Origin: Dolomitihabitans soli
GTDB taxonomy: Bacteria; Actinomycetota; Actinomycetes; Streptosporangiales; Streptosporangiaceae
Direction of reading: 5' to 3'
Assembly (NCBI RefSeq): GCF_022213955.1
Contig: NZ_JAKNTW010000038.1
Location: 38,817 to 102,816, forward strand
DNA length: 64,000 bases
Part shown: positions 9,533 through 18,334 of the stretch, piece by piece
How the letters are laid out: each line of letters begins with the position of its first letter
Numbering within the stretch: position 1 is the stretch's first letter
Notes under the pieces: generated by a model
Told to the model about the DNA's origin: nothing
The model's input: the letters and a program-made list of their open reading frames with translations, nothing else
The model's database searches: none
Translations under genes and position numbers: made by a program

Positions 9533-11983
9533 CTAGGGCTCAAAGCCCCGTAGCTCGAACAGATGGAAACCATTGCGGCCGGCGCACGCGATCCGCCGCC
9601 CGTCCGGCGACCATGCGCACCTCGCCAGGCTGCCCTCGACCGGAACGGACAACACGCTGGAGCCGGTGCGCACATCCCACACCTGAAGGGTCTCATCGGC
9701 CAGGCTCGCGAGCAGTCGGCAGTCCGGCGAGAAGGCCATGCCGGACACGTGACCGTCCTGGGCCGGGAGGATGAGGGCGGCGTCCGCGGCGTCTCGGTGC
9801 CAGCACGTTATCCCGCCGTTCCAGCGCCCGGCCGCCAGCAGGCGTCCGTCCGGGGATGCCGACAGGCTCACGACATGGTCGTCCGGTCCGTCGACGTCCG
9901 GGGAGTGAGGCGGCCCCGGGCGGAGTTGGTCGAGCACCCGCAACGTCGAGGAGTCGACGATGTGGACAACGCCGTCGGTCCCCGCCACCGCGAAGGCCTC
10001 GCCGCCGTCCACCAAGCGGACACGGGCAAAGTCGGGCAGGCTGCTTGATCTGTCCTTTGCGGAGGTCGGTACGGGGAACCCGCCTTCGAATCTTCCCGAC
10101 GCGCTCCAGATCCGGACCGTGCCGTCAGTGCAGCCGACGACGATGCGGCCGTCATCGGTGATCTGCATGTCGACCGTCCCGAAGTCTTCGGCGGGCTCGC
10201 CGGAGAGAAGGCGTACCGGTCTCCCCCGGGGGTCCCACAGCCGTACGGCGCCATTGCTCCCTCCGCTGGCGAACCACGTGCCATCGCGGGCCATGGCCAG
10301 GCAGGTGAGCGCGTCAACGTCCGCCGGAAGGCGAGCCTGTTCCGCACCGTCGGCTCTTCGGACGAAAACCTCCCCGGGTTCGGCGGCGAGTGCCAGCCAC
10401 GTGCCGTCGGGGGAGAAACACACGTCGCGCACAGTCTGGGCGCCGCTACTCGTGGGTTCCCGGGCGAGCAGGGCCTCCCGGTCCCAGAACCGGACGCTGC
10501 CGCCTTCCAGGCAGACGACCATGAGCAGGGCCCCGCCCTCCACGAACTCGACGGCACGCGGTGTGGACGACAGGACGAGGCTCGGGGCCCGCGTGACACG
10601 GAGCGTGCCATCCTCGCCTCTGGTCAGCCTCCGGAGGTTGACCAGGTTCCCCGCCCCGTAGGCGAGCAGGTCGCCCTGCGGAGCGCAGGAGACGAAGGTG
10701 AACGGCAACGCCTCTCCGTCCGCGTGGAACACCTGGTGCTGCCCGGAGACGAGGTCCCAGATCGATAGCGTGCCGTTCCAGTCGACCAGGGCGAGCCACG
10801 TCCCGCACGGGTCGAAGGTCATCGCGGAGAGGTGCGGCTCGACCACTCCGGAAAGGGTCTTCAGGAGGCTGCCGCGCTCTACGGACCAGAGCTGGACCCG
10901 TCCTTTGGAGTCGGCGGTGGCCAAGGTCCGTCCATCAGGGGAGAAACAAGCCGAGGCGAAGGCGACGCCCGGGTCGGACAGGCTCCTGCGGCGCCGCACG
11001 ATGCCATACGCGCGCGTCACGGCGACCGCGAAAAGAGCCACCACAACGGCAAGGTAAACCATCACGCTGCTGCTGAAGGAAAAGCCGAAAAGCACATGGG
11101 AAAGAAAGGCACAGGACGCTGCGAGAGCCAGGGCGGGCGGCGGGTGGAGGGAGGTGATGCTCGTCCCGATCATGTCGCCCCGGCCGAAGAGCAGGTCCGC
11201 GACGAAGCGGGAGAACGGCCGGCGCAGGCGGAGCCTCACCCCGTTCTCGTCGTAGAAGTGCACCTGGGTTCCCGCCGCCACGCACCGCGTCCCGTCGGGG
11301 GAGGCCGCGACACACCGCAACTGCCCGTAGTCCACTGCGACGGTTGAACAACCCTCCTCCGCCGGCCGATAGAAGTCGAGCGTCTCTGCGCCGAGTACGG
11401 CCACCCAGCGGCCGTCCGGGCTGGCGGCCAGGTCCCTGAACGTGACCTCGCGCGGCACCTGCAGGGTCGTGGTCTCCCTGGCCGACAGATCGTGCATCGA
11501 GACGGTCCCGCCCAGATGCAGCGCCACGACCCGCTCTCCGTCCGGCAGGGCGACGAAACGCCGGTACTTCGCCCTGCCCAAGGAGGCGGTCGATACAGGG
11601 CTGACCGTCGAGCTGGACGGTATCTCCCCTACACTCCGCAGCCACGGCGCCTTCAGCGCCGCCGCGCCGTCCGCTACGATCTCCTCCAGTCCCGGGCGCC
11701 CTCCGGCGTAGAGCAGGATGGCACGGGCCCGCCACTGCCAGGGCTGATCCGGTACGGCCAGCAGGTGGTGATACTGGCGGATCACCGCCGACAACGCCTC
11801 GACGTCCGGCCCCTCGACGAGCCGCCAGTCGGCGTCGAGCCGGCCCGGGTCGGGAAGACCGAGTCGCACGGCCCAGTAACGAACCGATCGGGCGAACCTG
11901 TAGAGCGTTTCCCCGTCTCCGACGCGCGCCGCGTGGTACATCACTTCACGCAACGCGATTCCTAGGCTCGCGGGATGGCGCAT
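9533..11983 (-). CDS. WD40 beta-propeller protein resembling the C-terminal half of a STAND receptor
   Basis: A protein of about 816 residues. The ATG at 11981-11983 is preferred because AAGG lies five bases upstream; a GTG at 12014-12016 would add 11 residues. Residues about 1-110 are a helical region (LREVMYHAARVGDGETLYRFARSV, shown in part) that looks like the helical linker placed after the NTPase in STAND-WD40 proteins. From about residue 140 there are WD40-type blades with repeats of FSPDGRTLATADSKGRVQLW form, at least ten recognisable. Two adjacent hydrophobic segments at about residues 282-302 and 305-327 interrupt the propeller and should anchor it in the membrane. The partner NTPase is encoded head-to-head at 12084. 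Function unknown; a sensor role is inferred. Confidence 0.8.
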   Translation of the reverse strand: MRHPASLGIALREVMYHAARVGDGETLYRFARSVRYWAVRLGLPDPGRLDADWRLVEGPDVEALSAVIRQYHHLLAVPDQPWQWRARAILLYAGGRPGLEEIVADGAAALKAPWLRSVGEIPSSSTVSPVSTASLGRAKYRRFVALPDGERVVALHLGGTVSMHDLSARETTTLQVPREVTFRDLAASPDGRWVAVLGAETLDFYRPAEEGCSTVAVDYGQLRCVAASPDGTRCVAAGTQVHFYDENGVRLRLRRPFSRFVADLLFGRGDMIGTSITSLHPPPALALAASCAFLSHVLFGFSFSSSVMVYLAVVVALFAVAVTRAYGIVRRRRSLSDPGVAFASACFSPDGRTLATADSKGRVQLWSVERGSLLKTLSGVVEPHLSAMTFDPCGTWLALVDWNGTLSIWDLVSGQHQVFHADGEALPFTFVSCAPQGDLLAYGAGNLVNLRRLTRGEDGTLRVTRAPSLVLSSTPRAVEFVEGGALLMVVCLEGGSVRFWDREALLAREPTSSGAQTVRDVCFSPDGTWLALAAEPGEVFVRRADGAEQARLPADVDALTCLAMARDGTWFASGGSNGAVRLWDPRGRPVRLLSGEPAEDFGTVDMQITDDGRIVVGCTDGTVRIWSASGRFEGGFPVPTSAKDRSSSLPDFARVRLVDGGEAFAVAGTDGVVHIVDSSTLRVLDQLRPGPPHSPDVDGPDDHVVSLSASPDGRLLAAGRWNGGITCWHRDAADAALILPAQDGHVSGMAFSPDCRLLASLADETLQVWDVRTGSSVLSVPVEGSLARCAWSPDGRRIACAGRNGFHLFELRGFEP

Positions 11984-12083
11984 CGTTCCCTTTTCAGCGA
12001 ATAAATGTCCTCGCACCTAATAGAATTGAGACTAACCCAAGGGCTCTCGACCCGCCGCCGTTTCCCCCTTGCACGAGGTTTTC
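11984..12083. promoter_or_regulatory. Shared divergent promoter of the WD40 and STAND genes
   Basis: A 100-base gap between two head-to-head starts. On the minus strand TATTAG near 12016-12021 is a possible -10 for the WD40 gene. On the plus strand GAGG at 12075-12078 is the ribosome site for the STAND gene. The spacer is visibly more AT-rich than its surroundings, which fits a compact bidirectional promoter that would keep the two products in step. Confidence 0.45.
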
Positions 12084-13787
12084 ATGATCTTCGGATCGCT
12101 CGACCTTCTCGACGCTCTGCTGGGATGGCTCACCGCCAAATCCGGCGATGCTCTGGCCCGGAGCACCGGCCGCAGGATTCTCGGCGGCGGCCAGGAACGT
12201 GCATTCCGCCGGATCGTCAACTCCGCCATCGAGAAGGCCGTCGATACCGCAGGCGAAGGGCTCACCACCGGCCAGCGGAAAGAAGTGGCCAAGATAATCC
12301 GCGAACACCGTGCGGAAATAGGCGACGGAACCGACTTCCTGGAGGTCGGCGATCTGGTGCACGCCCTGATCGACACCACCACGGAACTTGACGCGTTCCC
12401 CTTGGACCGCTCACAGCTCGCCGACGCGCTCACGTTCTGGATCACCGACGGGGTCGCCAGGGACGCGATGGCCGGTGGCGAACTCGCCCCCTTTGCCGCC
12501 TACGCCCATTTCAGCAGGATCTTCGAGCTCAGCGCGCGCTCCGTCGCGGCGCTCACGCGCCTTGAGCCCATGCTGGGCAGGATCGACGAGACCCTGGCGC
12601 TGCTGCGGGCCATCGAAGAGCACGCGCGGGGACCCGGCCACTCCCCGTCCGGATTCGGCACGCTCATCGCGGAGCGTTCCCGCCACTTCGTCGGCAGAAC
12701 GCAGTTCATCACCCGAATCGACCACGCACTCGCCGGCCTCGACTCCGGTTACGTGATCATCACCGGCGAGCCGGGCATCGGGAAGACCTCTCTCCTGGCG
12801 TACCTGGTCGCCCAGCGCGGCTACATCCACCACTTCAACAGCCGCAGCGAGGGGACGACCTCGCCGGTGGAGTTCTACGTCGGCGTCTGCGCCCAGCTCG
12901 TCGCGCGACACGGCCTGTCACACGCACTGCTCACGGAGACACCCTCAAGCGCCCACCTGTCACGGGTGCTCCGGCTCGCCGCTGCGTCGGCGGACGAGGA
13001 AAATCCCCTGGTCATCGCCATCGACGCGCTCGATGAGGCGGAGGACCCGGAGCACGGCGGCAACAGGCTCCACCTGCCCAGAGTCCTTCCCCCGCACACG
13101 TATGTCATCGCGACCAGCCGGGAACTCGCCGATGACTTCCTCGTCGTCGACCACCGCCACGATCTCCACCTCGCCGACGACTCAGCGGAGAACCTCCACG
13201 ACATCGCCCAATACGTCCGGGCCCGCCTGAGTACACCCGGCGAGCCGGTTCCCTGGCAGACGACTCCCGCCGAACTGGCTGAGATCCTCACGCTGCACAG
13301 CGAAGGCAACTTCCTCTACGTCGTCCACGTCCTGGACGACATCCGTACCGGCAAACTGAGTCCCGAGGCCCTCGGCGACCCACGGAATCTCCCGATCGGC
13401 CTGCGCGCCTACTACCGGATGCACTGGCAGGTCATGAAGGACCGATGGCCCTCGACCCTCGCCGGCCATTACGAGACCGCGCTCCGCTGTCTCGCGGTCA
13501 TGCGCGAGCCCGTCCCAATCGGGTCGTGGACCAACTTCACGCCCGATGGCGTCGATGAGACGATCGCCCGCCACGTCGTCGGAGAATGGCGCCAGTTCCT
13601 CAACGTCCGCTGGAGTGCTGAGCACCAGGAGCCGCTGTACTCCGTCTATCACTCGACCTTCGTCGACTTCTTGCGCGAGGAGGGCCCTGGCCTGAGCCGC
13701 TACGAGCGGCACGTTTACCAGGTGCAACGCTCGATGATCCTCGAACTGCTGGGTGAGACCGACCCGGTGCCTCCGCCATATCCGTGA
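12084..13787 (+). CDS. STAND-type NTPase without an attached sensor
   Basis: A 567-residue protein. ATG 12084 is chosen because GAGG lies five bases upstream; TTG at 12069 is possible. Residues 1-190 are a mainly helical region with no recognised enzyme domain. The NTPase follows: FVGRTQFITRI, Walker A GEPGIGKT at about 228-235, Walker B LVIAIDALDEAED at about 309-321 and a sensor-like VIATSRE. A winged-helix-like part ends in LYSVYHSTFVDFLRE, the motif that in STAND-WD40 receptors comes just before the helical linker and propeller. The protein stops about 35 residues later with no sensor repeats. The missing half appears to be the divergent WD40 gene. STAND proteins are NTP-dependent switches in defence and regulation; the output here is unknown. 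Confidence 0.82.
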   Translation: MIFGSLDLLDALLGWLTAKSGDALARSTGRRILGGGQERAFRRIVNSAIEKAVDTAGEGLTTGQRKEVAKIIREHRAEIGDGTDFLEVGDLVHALIDTTTELDAFPLDRSQLADALTFWITDGVARDAMAGGELAPFAAYAHFSRIFELSARSVAALTRLEPMLGRIDETLALLRAIEEHARGPGHSPSGFGTLIAERSRHFVGRTQFITRIDHALAGLDSGYVIITGEPGIGKTSLLAYLVAQRGYIHHFNSRSEGTTSPVEFYVGVCAQLVARHGLSHALLTETPSSAHLSRVLRLAAASADEENPLVIAIDALDEAEDPEHGGNRLHLPRVLPPHTYVIATSRELADDFLVVDHRHDLHLADDSAENLHDIAQYVRARLSTPGEPVPWQTTPAELAEILTLHSEGNFLYVVHVLDDIRTGKLSPEALGDPRNLPIGLRAYYRMHWQVMKDRWPSTLAGHYETALRCLAVMREPVPIGSWTNFTPDGVDETIARHVVGEWRQFLNVRWSAEHQEPLYSVYHSTFVDFLREEGPGLSRYERHVYQVQRSMILELLGETDPVPPPYP

Positions 13788-13930
13788 TCGTCCGGCCGAC
13801 TGTGCAGATGCGAGCAGGATCGGTACGGCGCGGCGACGTCCTTACAACAGGTGAACGCTGGAGTCGCGAGGTGTTCAACCGGAGCCAGTGGGCTGTACGG
13901 CCGGCCGGTGCATCGGCATGTGGGACGGTC

Positions 13931-13949
13931 TATACTCGTTATCTTAACG
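13931..13949 (+). promoter_or_regulatory. Putative helD promoter -10 and adjoining operator-like inverted repeat
   Basis: TATACT at 13931-13936 is a good -10 hexamer. It is followed directly by the perfect inverted repeat CGTTA-TCT-TAACG at 13937-13949, which would span the transcription start. The location suggests a repressor site for the HelD gene that begins at 14002. I did not find the rifamycin-associated element known from some helR genes. Confidence 0.45.
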
Positions 13950-14001
13950 CTATGACGCGGAAAGCGGACAGAACTCCCAGTAAAAGGAGCATACCAAGGC
14001 C

Positions 14002-16347
14002 ATGTCGAGTCGTCAAGTGTCAAGCCCTCAGATCGAAGCCGAGCAGTCCTACATCACCATGCTGTACTGCCACCTCGACGAGGCGCGTGAGCGGGCCGAG
14101 ACGTCTCTGGGGGAGGCGCACCGCAGTCCCGGTGTCGGCACCGCTCGGGGCATGGTCGAGCGGGAGATGTTCTCCGGCGAGTACGCCAGGCGCCTCGCCC
14201 AACTCAACGGGGTGGAGCACGGCCTGTGCTTCGGCCGGATCGACGACTCCGGCGGCGAGACCCTCTACATCGGCAGGATCGGGTTGCGCGACGGCGACGG
14301 CGAGCCGGTCCTGATCGACTGGCGGGCCCCGGCCTCCCGCCCGTTCTACACCGCCACCCCCGGCAACCCGGGTTCGCTGGTACGGCGCCGCCACCTGCAC
14401 ACCCGCAACCGGACCGTGGTCGGCGTCGACGACGAGGTGTTCGACCTCGATCGGATGAGCGACGCCGACCGCCGGTCGCTGGTCGGGGAGGCCGCGCTTC
14501 TGGCGACGCTGCGCCGGGCGCGGACCGGCAAGATGAGCGAGGTGGTGGCCACCATCCAGATCGAGCAGGACCGCGTGATCCGCTCGGGCCTGCACGGGAC
14601 CCTCGTGGTCCAGGGCGGTCCCGGCACCGGTAAGACGGTTGCCGCGCTGCACCGCGCCGCCTACCTGCTCTACACGCACAGGGACGTCCTGGAGCGCAGG
14701 GGTGTCCTCATCATCGGGCCCAACGACCTGTTCTCCCGCTACATCGAGCAGGTGCTGCCCTCCCTCGGCGAGAGCGATGTGGTGAGGACCACACTCGGGC
14801 GGCTCTATCCGGGCATCGCGGCGACGGCGGCGGATGGCCCGTCTCAGGCTGTGATCAAGGGTGACCTGCGGATGGCCGAGGTGCTGGCGGGAGCCGTACG
14901 AGATCGGCAGCGGGTCCCCGAAGGGGACCTCGAGGTCAAGATCGCCGCTCGGACGTCGGTGCGCGGCGGCAAGGAAGTCGTGGTCGACTGGTCGACGCTC
15001 CGCGTAGACCACGACACCTGCGTCATCGCCCGCGACCGCGCCCGTGCGCTGCGCAGCCCGCACAACGAGGCCCGGCACGTGTTCGTGCTCGACATGCTGC
15101 GGGCGCTGGCCACCGCCGAGGCCGAGCAGTACGAGCGGCTGATGGATGAGGAGGAGCTGGGGGTGACGCTGCCCGACGGCGGCGACTCATGGCTGGAGCT
15201 GCCGCCCGACGAGGAGGAGATGCGGGTCGACGAGGAGGAGACGCTGCGGGAGGCGTGCCGGGTGCTGTGGCAGCAGCCGACGGTACGGCAGGCGGTGGAC
15301 GAGCTGTGGCCGATCCTCACCCCGGAGCGACTGGTCGGCGAACTGCTGGCCGACTGGGAGGCGATGCTCTCGGCGGGTCTGGATGCCGGTGAGACCGGGG
15401 AGCTGCTGCGTCCGCCGGGTGCGCCGTGGACGGTGGGTGACGTGCCGCTGCTCGACGAGGCCGCCGAGCTGCTCGGCGCCGACCTGACCGGCGATGAGGA
15501 ACGGGATCGGGCCAACGCCGCCGAACGGCGCGACGAACGGGCCTACGCCCAGGACGTGCTGACCTACAGCGACGACTTCGAAATCCTGGACGAGGCCGGG
15601 GCGAGGCTCGGCGACCTGCTGGACGTCGGCACCCTGGCCGAACGCCACCACGACCGCGGCCCGGCACTGACCATCGCCCAGCGCGCAGCCGCCGACCGGA
15701 CGTGGGTCTACGGTCACGTGATCGTCGATGAGGCCCAGGAACTGTCGGCGATGGCCTGGCGTTCGGTCATGCGGCGCATCCCGACCCGCTCACTGACCGT
15801 GGTCGGCGACATCGCCCAGACGGGATCGGCGGCGGGCGCCCGCACCTGGGAAGAGGTGCTGACTCCCTATGCCGGAGACCGCTGGCGCGAGGAGCGACTG
15901 ATGATCAATTATCGGACCCCGGCCGAGATCATGGACGTGGCCGCCGACGTCCTGCGCGCCGTGGCTCCTGACCAGGTACCCCCGGAGTCGGTCCGCACCG
16001 GCGGGACTCCGCCTCGCGCCATCCGGCAGACGTCACTCGGGTTCGCGGACGTGGTGGAGTCCGAGCTCGCCGCGATCGGCGAAGGGCGGCTGGCCGTCAT
16101 CGTTCCTGACGCGCGTCATACCGGGTCCGCCGAGGTCGATCTCGAGGCGCCGGTGGTGGTGCTCACCGTGACCCAGTCCAAGGGCCTGGAGTTCGACGCC
16201 GTCGTGGTCGTGGCTCCTGACGAGATCCTCGCCCAGTCGCCCAAGGGAGGTCACGATCTCTACGTGGCGATCACCCGGGCCACCAGGCGCCTTGCCGTAG
16301 TGCACGAAGCGGAACTACCCGACATGCTCGCCAACCTCGCCCGGTGA
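14002..16347 (+). CDS. HelD-like superfamily 1 helicase / RNA polymerase recycling factor
   Basis: A 781-residue protein. Residues 10-75 form the N-terminal helical region that in HelD reaches into the RNA polymerase channel. A domain follows with the family segment DSGGETLYIGRIGLRDGDG and LIDWRAPASRPFY. The superfamily 1 motor has Walker A GGPGTGKT at about 205-212, DEAQ in the Walker B segment VIVDEAQELSAMAW, GDIAQTGS and the C-terminal VTQSKGLEFDAVVVV / YVAITRATRRL motifs. HelD displaces stalled polymerase from nucleic acid using ATP, and some actinobacterial class II members give rifamycin tolerance. ATG 14002 has AAGG four bases and AGGAG further upstream. It seems to be a single-gene transcript. 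Confidence 0.9.
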   Translation: MSSRQVSSPQIEAEQSYITMLYCHLDEARERAETSLGEAHRSPGVGTARGMVEREMFSGEYARRLAQLNGVEHGLCFGRIDDSGGETLYIGRIGLRDGDGEPVLIDWRAPASRPFYTATPGNPGSLVRRRHLHTRNRTVVGVDDEVFDLDRMSDADRRSLVGEAALLATLRRARTGKMSEVVATIQIEQDRVIRSGLHGTLVVQGGPGTGKTVAALHRAAYLLYTHRDVLERRGVLIIGPNDLFSRYIEQVLPSLGESDVVRTTLGRLYPGIAATAADGPSQAVIKGDLRMAEVLAGAVRDRQRVPEGDLEVKIAARTSVRGGKEVVVDWSTLRVDHDTCVIARDRARALRSPHNEARHVFVLDMLRALATAEAEQYERLMDEEELGVTLPDGGDSWLELPPDEEEMRVDEEETLREACRVLWQQPTVRQAVDELWPILTPERLVGELLADWEAMLSAGLDAGETGELLRPPGAPWTVGDVPLLDEAAELLGADLTGDEERDRANAAERRDERAYAQDVLTYSDDFEILDEAGARLGDLLDVGTLAERHHDRGPALTIAQRAAADRTWVYGHVIVDEAQELSAMAWRSVMRRIPTRSLTVVGDIAQTGSAAGARTWEEVLTPYAGDRWREERLMINYRTPAEIMDVAADVLRAVAPDQVPPESVRTGGTPPRAIRQTSLGFADVVESELAAIGEGRLAVIVPDARHTGSAEVDLEAPVVVLTVTQSKGLEFDAVVVVAPDEILAQSPKGGHDLYVAITRATRRLAVVHEAELPDMLANLAR

Positions 16348-16399
16348 CGGTGACCTGGCCCCCTGGGCTGCTCGTTGTCGGGGAACGCAACCGGCGCGC

Positions 16400-18106
16400 C
16401 TAGCCGCCGCCAGGGGATGCCTGTTCACCGGCCTCAGGGGCACCCTGGTCAGGCATATGCTCCAAGCGGCCGACGCCATCCGGCTCTACCCGTACACACC
16501 AGCCCGCAGGCCATGCATGCTCAATCTCATAGGCGGCGTGCGCCTGATTGAAGTCGATGCGTTTAAAGGTCGCCTTCGTGAACCCGGCGCTCTCGTTGAA
16601 GGTCGCCTTCGTGAACCTGGCGCGCTTGCTGAAGGTTGCCTCCTCGAACGCAGCGGGCCCGTTGAAGTTCGCCTCCTCGAACCCGGCGGGCCCGTTGAAG
16701 TTCGCCTCCTCGAACCCGGCGGGCCCGTTGAATGTCGCTTCCTCGAACCCGGCGGGCCCGTTGAAGGTCGCCTTCCTGAACCTGACGCGTTCACTGAAGG
16801 TCACCGCCCCGAACCAGGCGCTCTTGCTGAAGGTCGCTTGGATAAACGTGGCGCTTTCGCTGAAGGTCGCCTTCCCGAATCCGGCGGGCCCGTTGAAGTT
16901 CGCCTCCCCGAACCAGGCGGGCCCGTTGAAGTTCGCCTTCCTGAACCTGGCGCTCTCGTTGAAGGTCGCCTTCCTGAACCCGGCGCTCTCGTTGAAGGTC
17001 GCCTTCCCGAATCCGGCGGGCCCGTTGAAGGTCGCCTCCCCGAACCAGCCGGGCCCGTTGAAGGTCGCCCCCCCGAACCAGCCGGACCCGTTGAAGGTCG
17101 TCCCCTCGAACCAGACGCGTTCGCTGAAGGTCGTCCCCCCGAACCCGGCGGACCCGTTGAAGGTCGCCTCCCCGAACGCGGCGAGCCCGTTGAAGGTAAC
17201 GCCTTCGAACGCGGCGGTCCCGTTGAAGGTCACCTCTCCGAACCTGGCGGTCCCGTTGAAGGTCGCCCCCCCGAATCCGGCGGGCCCATTGAACGTCGCG
17301 CCTGAGCAGTCCACGGTGACGAAGCGGCATCCTGTGAAGTTGATGTTGATCAGCGTGGCACCAGTGAGATCGAGACTCTTGCCTGGCCAGAAGGGATTCC
17401 CCGTTGGGACGGACTCGCGTTCCTCGGGCGGTCGATCGTCTCGCAAGTGTTCTTGGAGGATGCGCTGGGCGGTGAGGCGGACCTGTCTCTCCTCGTGCGA
17501 GCCATGTCCTGAGGAGAGCTTGGACGCTCCGGCGATGGTGATACGCGGTACTGACGGCCTCTCGTCTTGGCCGCTTTCCCCGGGGGGAGGGGCGTAAGGC
17601 ATACGCAGATAGGCACAGATGACGTTGACGATGGTCTGCCGATGGTCAGGATTGTCCTGGGCAAGCCGTTCGAGAGAGTAGAGCCCGCCCAGCCGGACGG
17701 GCGCCTTATCGTTGCCGAGCTGCTCGACGGCCTTGGTGAAGAGTTCGGTGACGCGGCGTTCGGTGGCGTCGTGGTCGGTGCGGAGCGCGGTGAGTTCCTG
17801 GTGGCGTTGCCGACGGAACGCGAGCATCAGGGTGATGGCTGCGCCGACGCCCGCGCCAGCGGCCAGTGCGGTGCGGAGGGTCTCGTTGTAGGTGTTCGTG
17901 GCGTCCGGGGCAGCCGGGGGCATGGTGGCCAGGAGCCACCACAGGCTGCCGGCCACGCCGGCGGCCACCAGGACGGCCGCCGGCAAAATCCACCATGTAG
18001 CCGGGCGCGGTGCTCGCAACGCGGGTAGAGGGATGTCCTCGGCGCGTTTCCGGCGATCGAACCAGGTGGAGAGCGGCGGCCGGCGGAACCGGGAGAGGAT
18101 ACGCAC
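16400..18106 (-). CDS. Membrane-anchored pentapeptide-repeat protein
   Basis: A 568-residue protein from GTG 18104-18106. Two transmembrane helices lie at about residues 40-60 and 78-96. A juxtamembrane helical region follows, with the actinobacterial family signature TKAVEQLGNDKAPVRLGGLY then ERLAQDNPDHRQTIVNVICA. From about residue 250 the protein becomes a right-handed beta solenoid: 22 uninterrupted 11-residue units of the form ATFNGPAGFGG (residues 270-511) with Phe at the stacking positions. The tail is 57 residues. Solenoids of this kind act as binding surfaces or DNA mimics, but no partner is known for this membrane-bound class. The repeat array is unusually regular at both protein and DNA level. 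Confidence 0.88.
   Translation of the reverse strand: MRILSRFRRPPLSTWFDRRKRAEDIPLPALRAPRPATWWILPAAVLVAAGVAGSLWWLLATMPPAAPDATNTYNETLRTALAAGAGVGAAITLMLAFRRQRHQELTALRTDHDATERRVTELFTKAVEQLGNDKAPVRLGGLYSLERLAQDNPDHRQTIVNVICAYLRMPYAPPPGESGQDERPSVPRITIAGASKLSSGHGSHEERQVRLTAQRILQEHLRDDRPPEERESVPTGNPFWPGKSLDLTGATLININFTGCRFVTVDCSGATFNGPAGFGGATFNGTARFGEVTFNGTAAFEGVTFNGLAAFGEATFNGSAGFGGTTFSERVWFEGTTFNGSGWFGGATFNGPGWFGEATFNGPAGFGKATFNESAGFRKATFNESARFRKANFNGPAWFGEANFNGPAGFGKATFSESATFIQATFSKSAWFGAVTFSERVRFRKATFNGPAGFEEATFNGPAGFEEANFNGPAGFEEANFNGPAAFEEATFSKRARFTKATFNESAGFTKATFKRIDFNQAHAAYEIEHAWPAGWCVRVEPDGVGRLEHMPDQGAPEAGEQASPGGG
16574..17299. repeat. Coding tandem repeat, 22 units of 33 bp
   Basis: Twenty-two head-to-tail 33-bp units encode the 11-residue solenoid repeats of the pentapeptide protein. 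Neighbouring units differ mainly at the Gly/Pro/Ala and charged positions; the last third contains near-identical adjacent units (ATFNGPAGFEE twice). Such homogeneity suggests recent expansion by slippage or unequal exchange. The 33-bp period also creates long repeat-encoding frames on the opposite strand, which are shadows. Confidence 0.9.
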
Positions 18107-18136
18107 ACTGTCGTATCAGCCGCTCCTGCTTGATCG

Positions 18137-18334
18137 TTACCGCAGATAGAGCGAGCAGTGTGTCAGCGGAGCCGCGCCTCGACCTGCACCCCAGTCCACT
18201 ACCGAGTCGACAGCTGACCGGTGCTGCTGGGCGGTGATGACCGCCCACTCCCGGCCGGTGCTGCTTGGTTCCACGATGAGGTTGCGGGTCTGGAGGGGCC
18301 ACAGAGCCGGGTCGACGTCGAGCTTCCTGATCAC
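18137..18334 (-). CDS. Small hypothetical protein coupled to the MazG-like gene
   Basis: A 65-residue frame that starts at GTG 18332-18334, overlapping the TGA of the MazG-like gene (GTGA), and ends in TAA at 18137. The product (VIRKLDVDPALWPLQTRN...) is balanced in composition, with Trp, Val and Leu spread as in a folded protein, and its third positions are GC-rich. I do not recognise it. The 4-base overlap is the main argument that it is translated. Confidence 0.45.
   Translation of the reverse strand: MIRKLDVDPALWPLQTRNLIVEPSSTGREWAVITAQQHRSAVDSVVDWGAGRGAAPLTHCSLYLR

Noticed and set aside
12014..12016. GTG as start of the WD40 gene.
   Set aside because: No ribosome site precedes it and it lies close to a likely -10 (TATTAG); ATG at 11983 has AAGG at good spacing.
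16574..17299. Possible CRISPR array because of regular 33-bp repeats.
   Set aside because: Units are contiguous with no unique spacers and encode a protein.
16457..17305. Repeat proteins encoded on the plus strand opposite the pentapeptide gene.
   Set aside because: The 33-bp period produces periodic sequences in all frames. Only the minus-strand frame has the pentapeptide pattern plus an anchored N-terminal domain.
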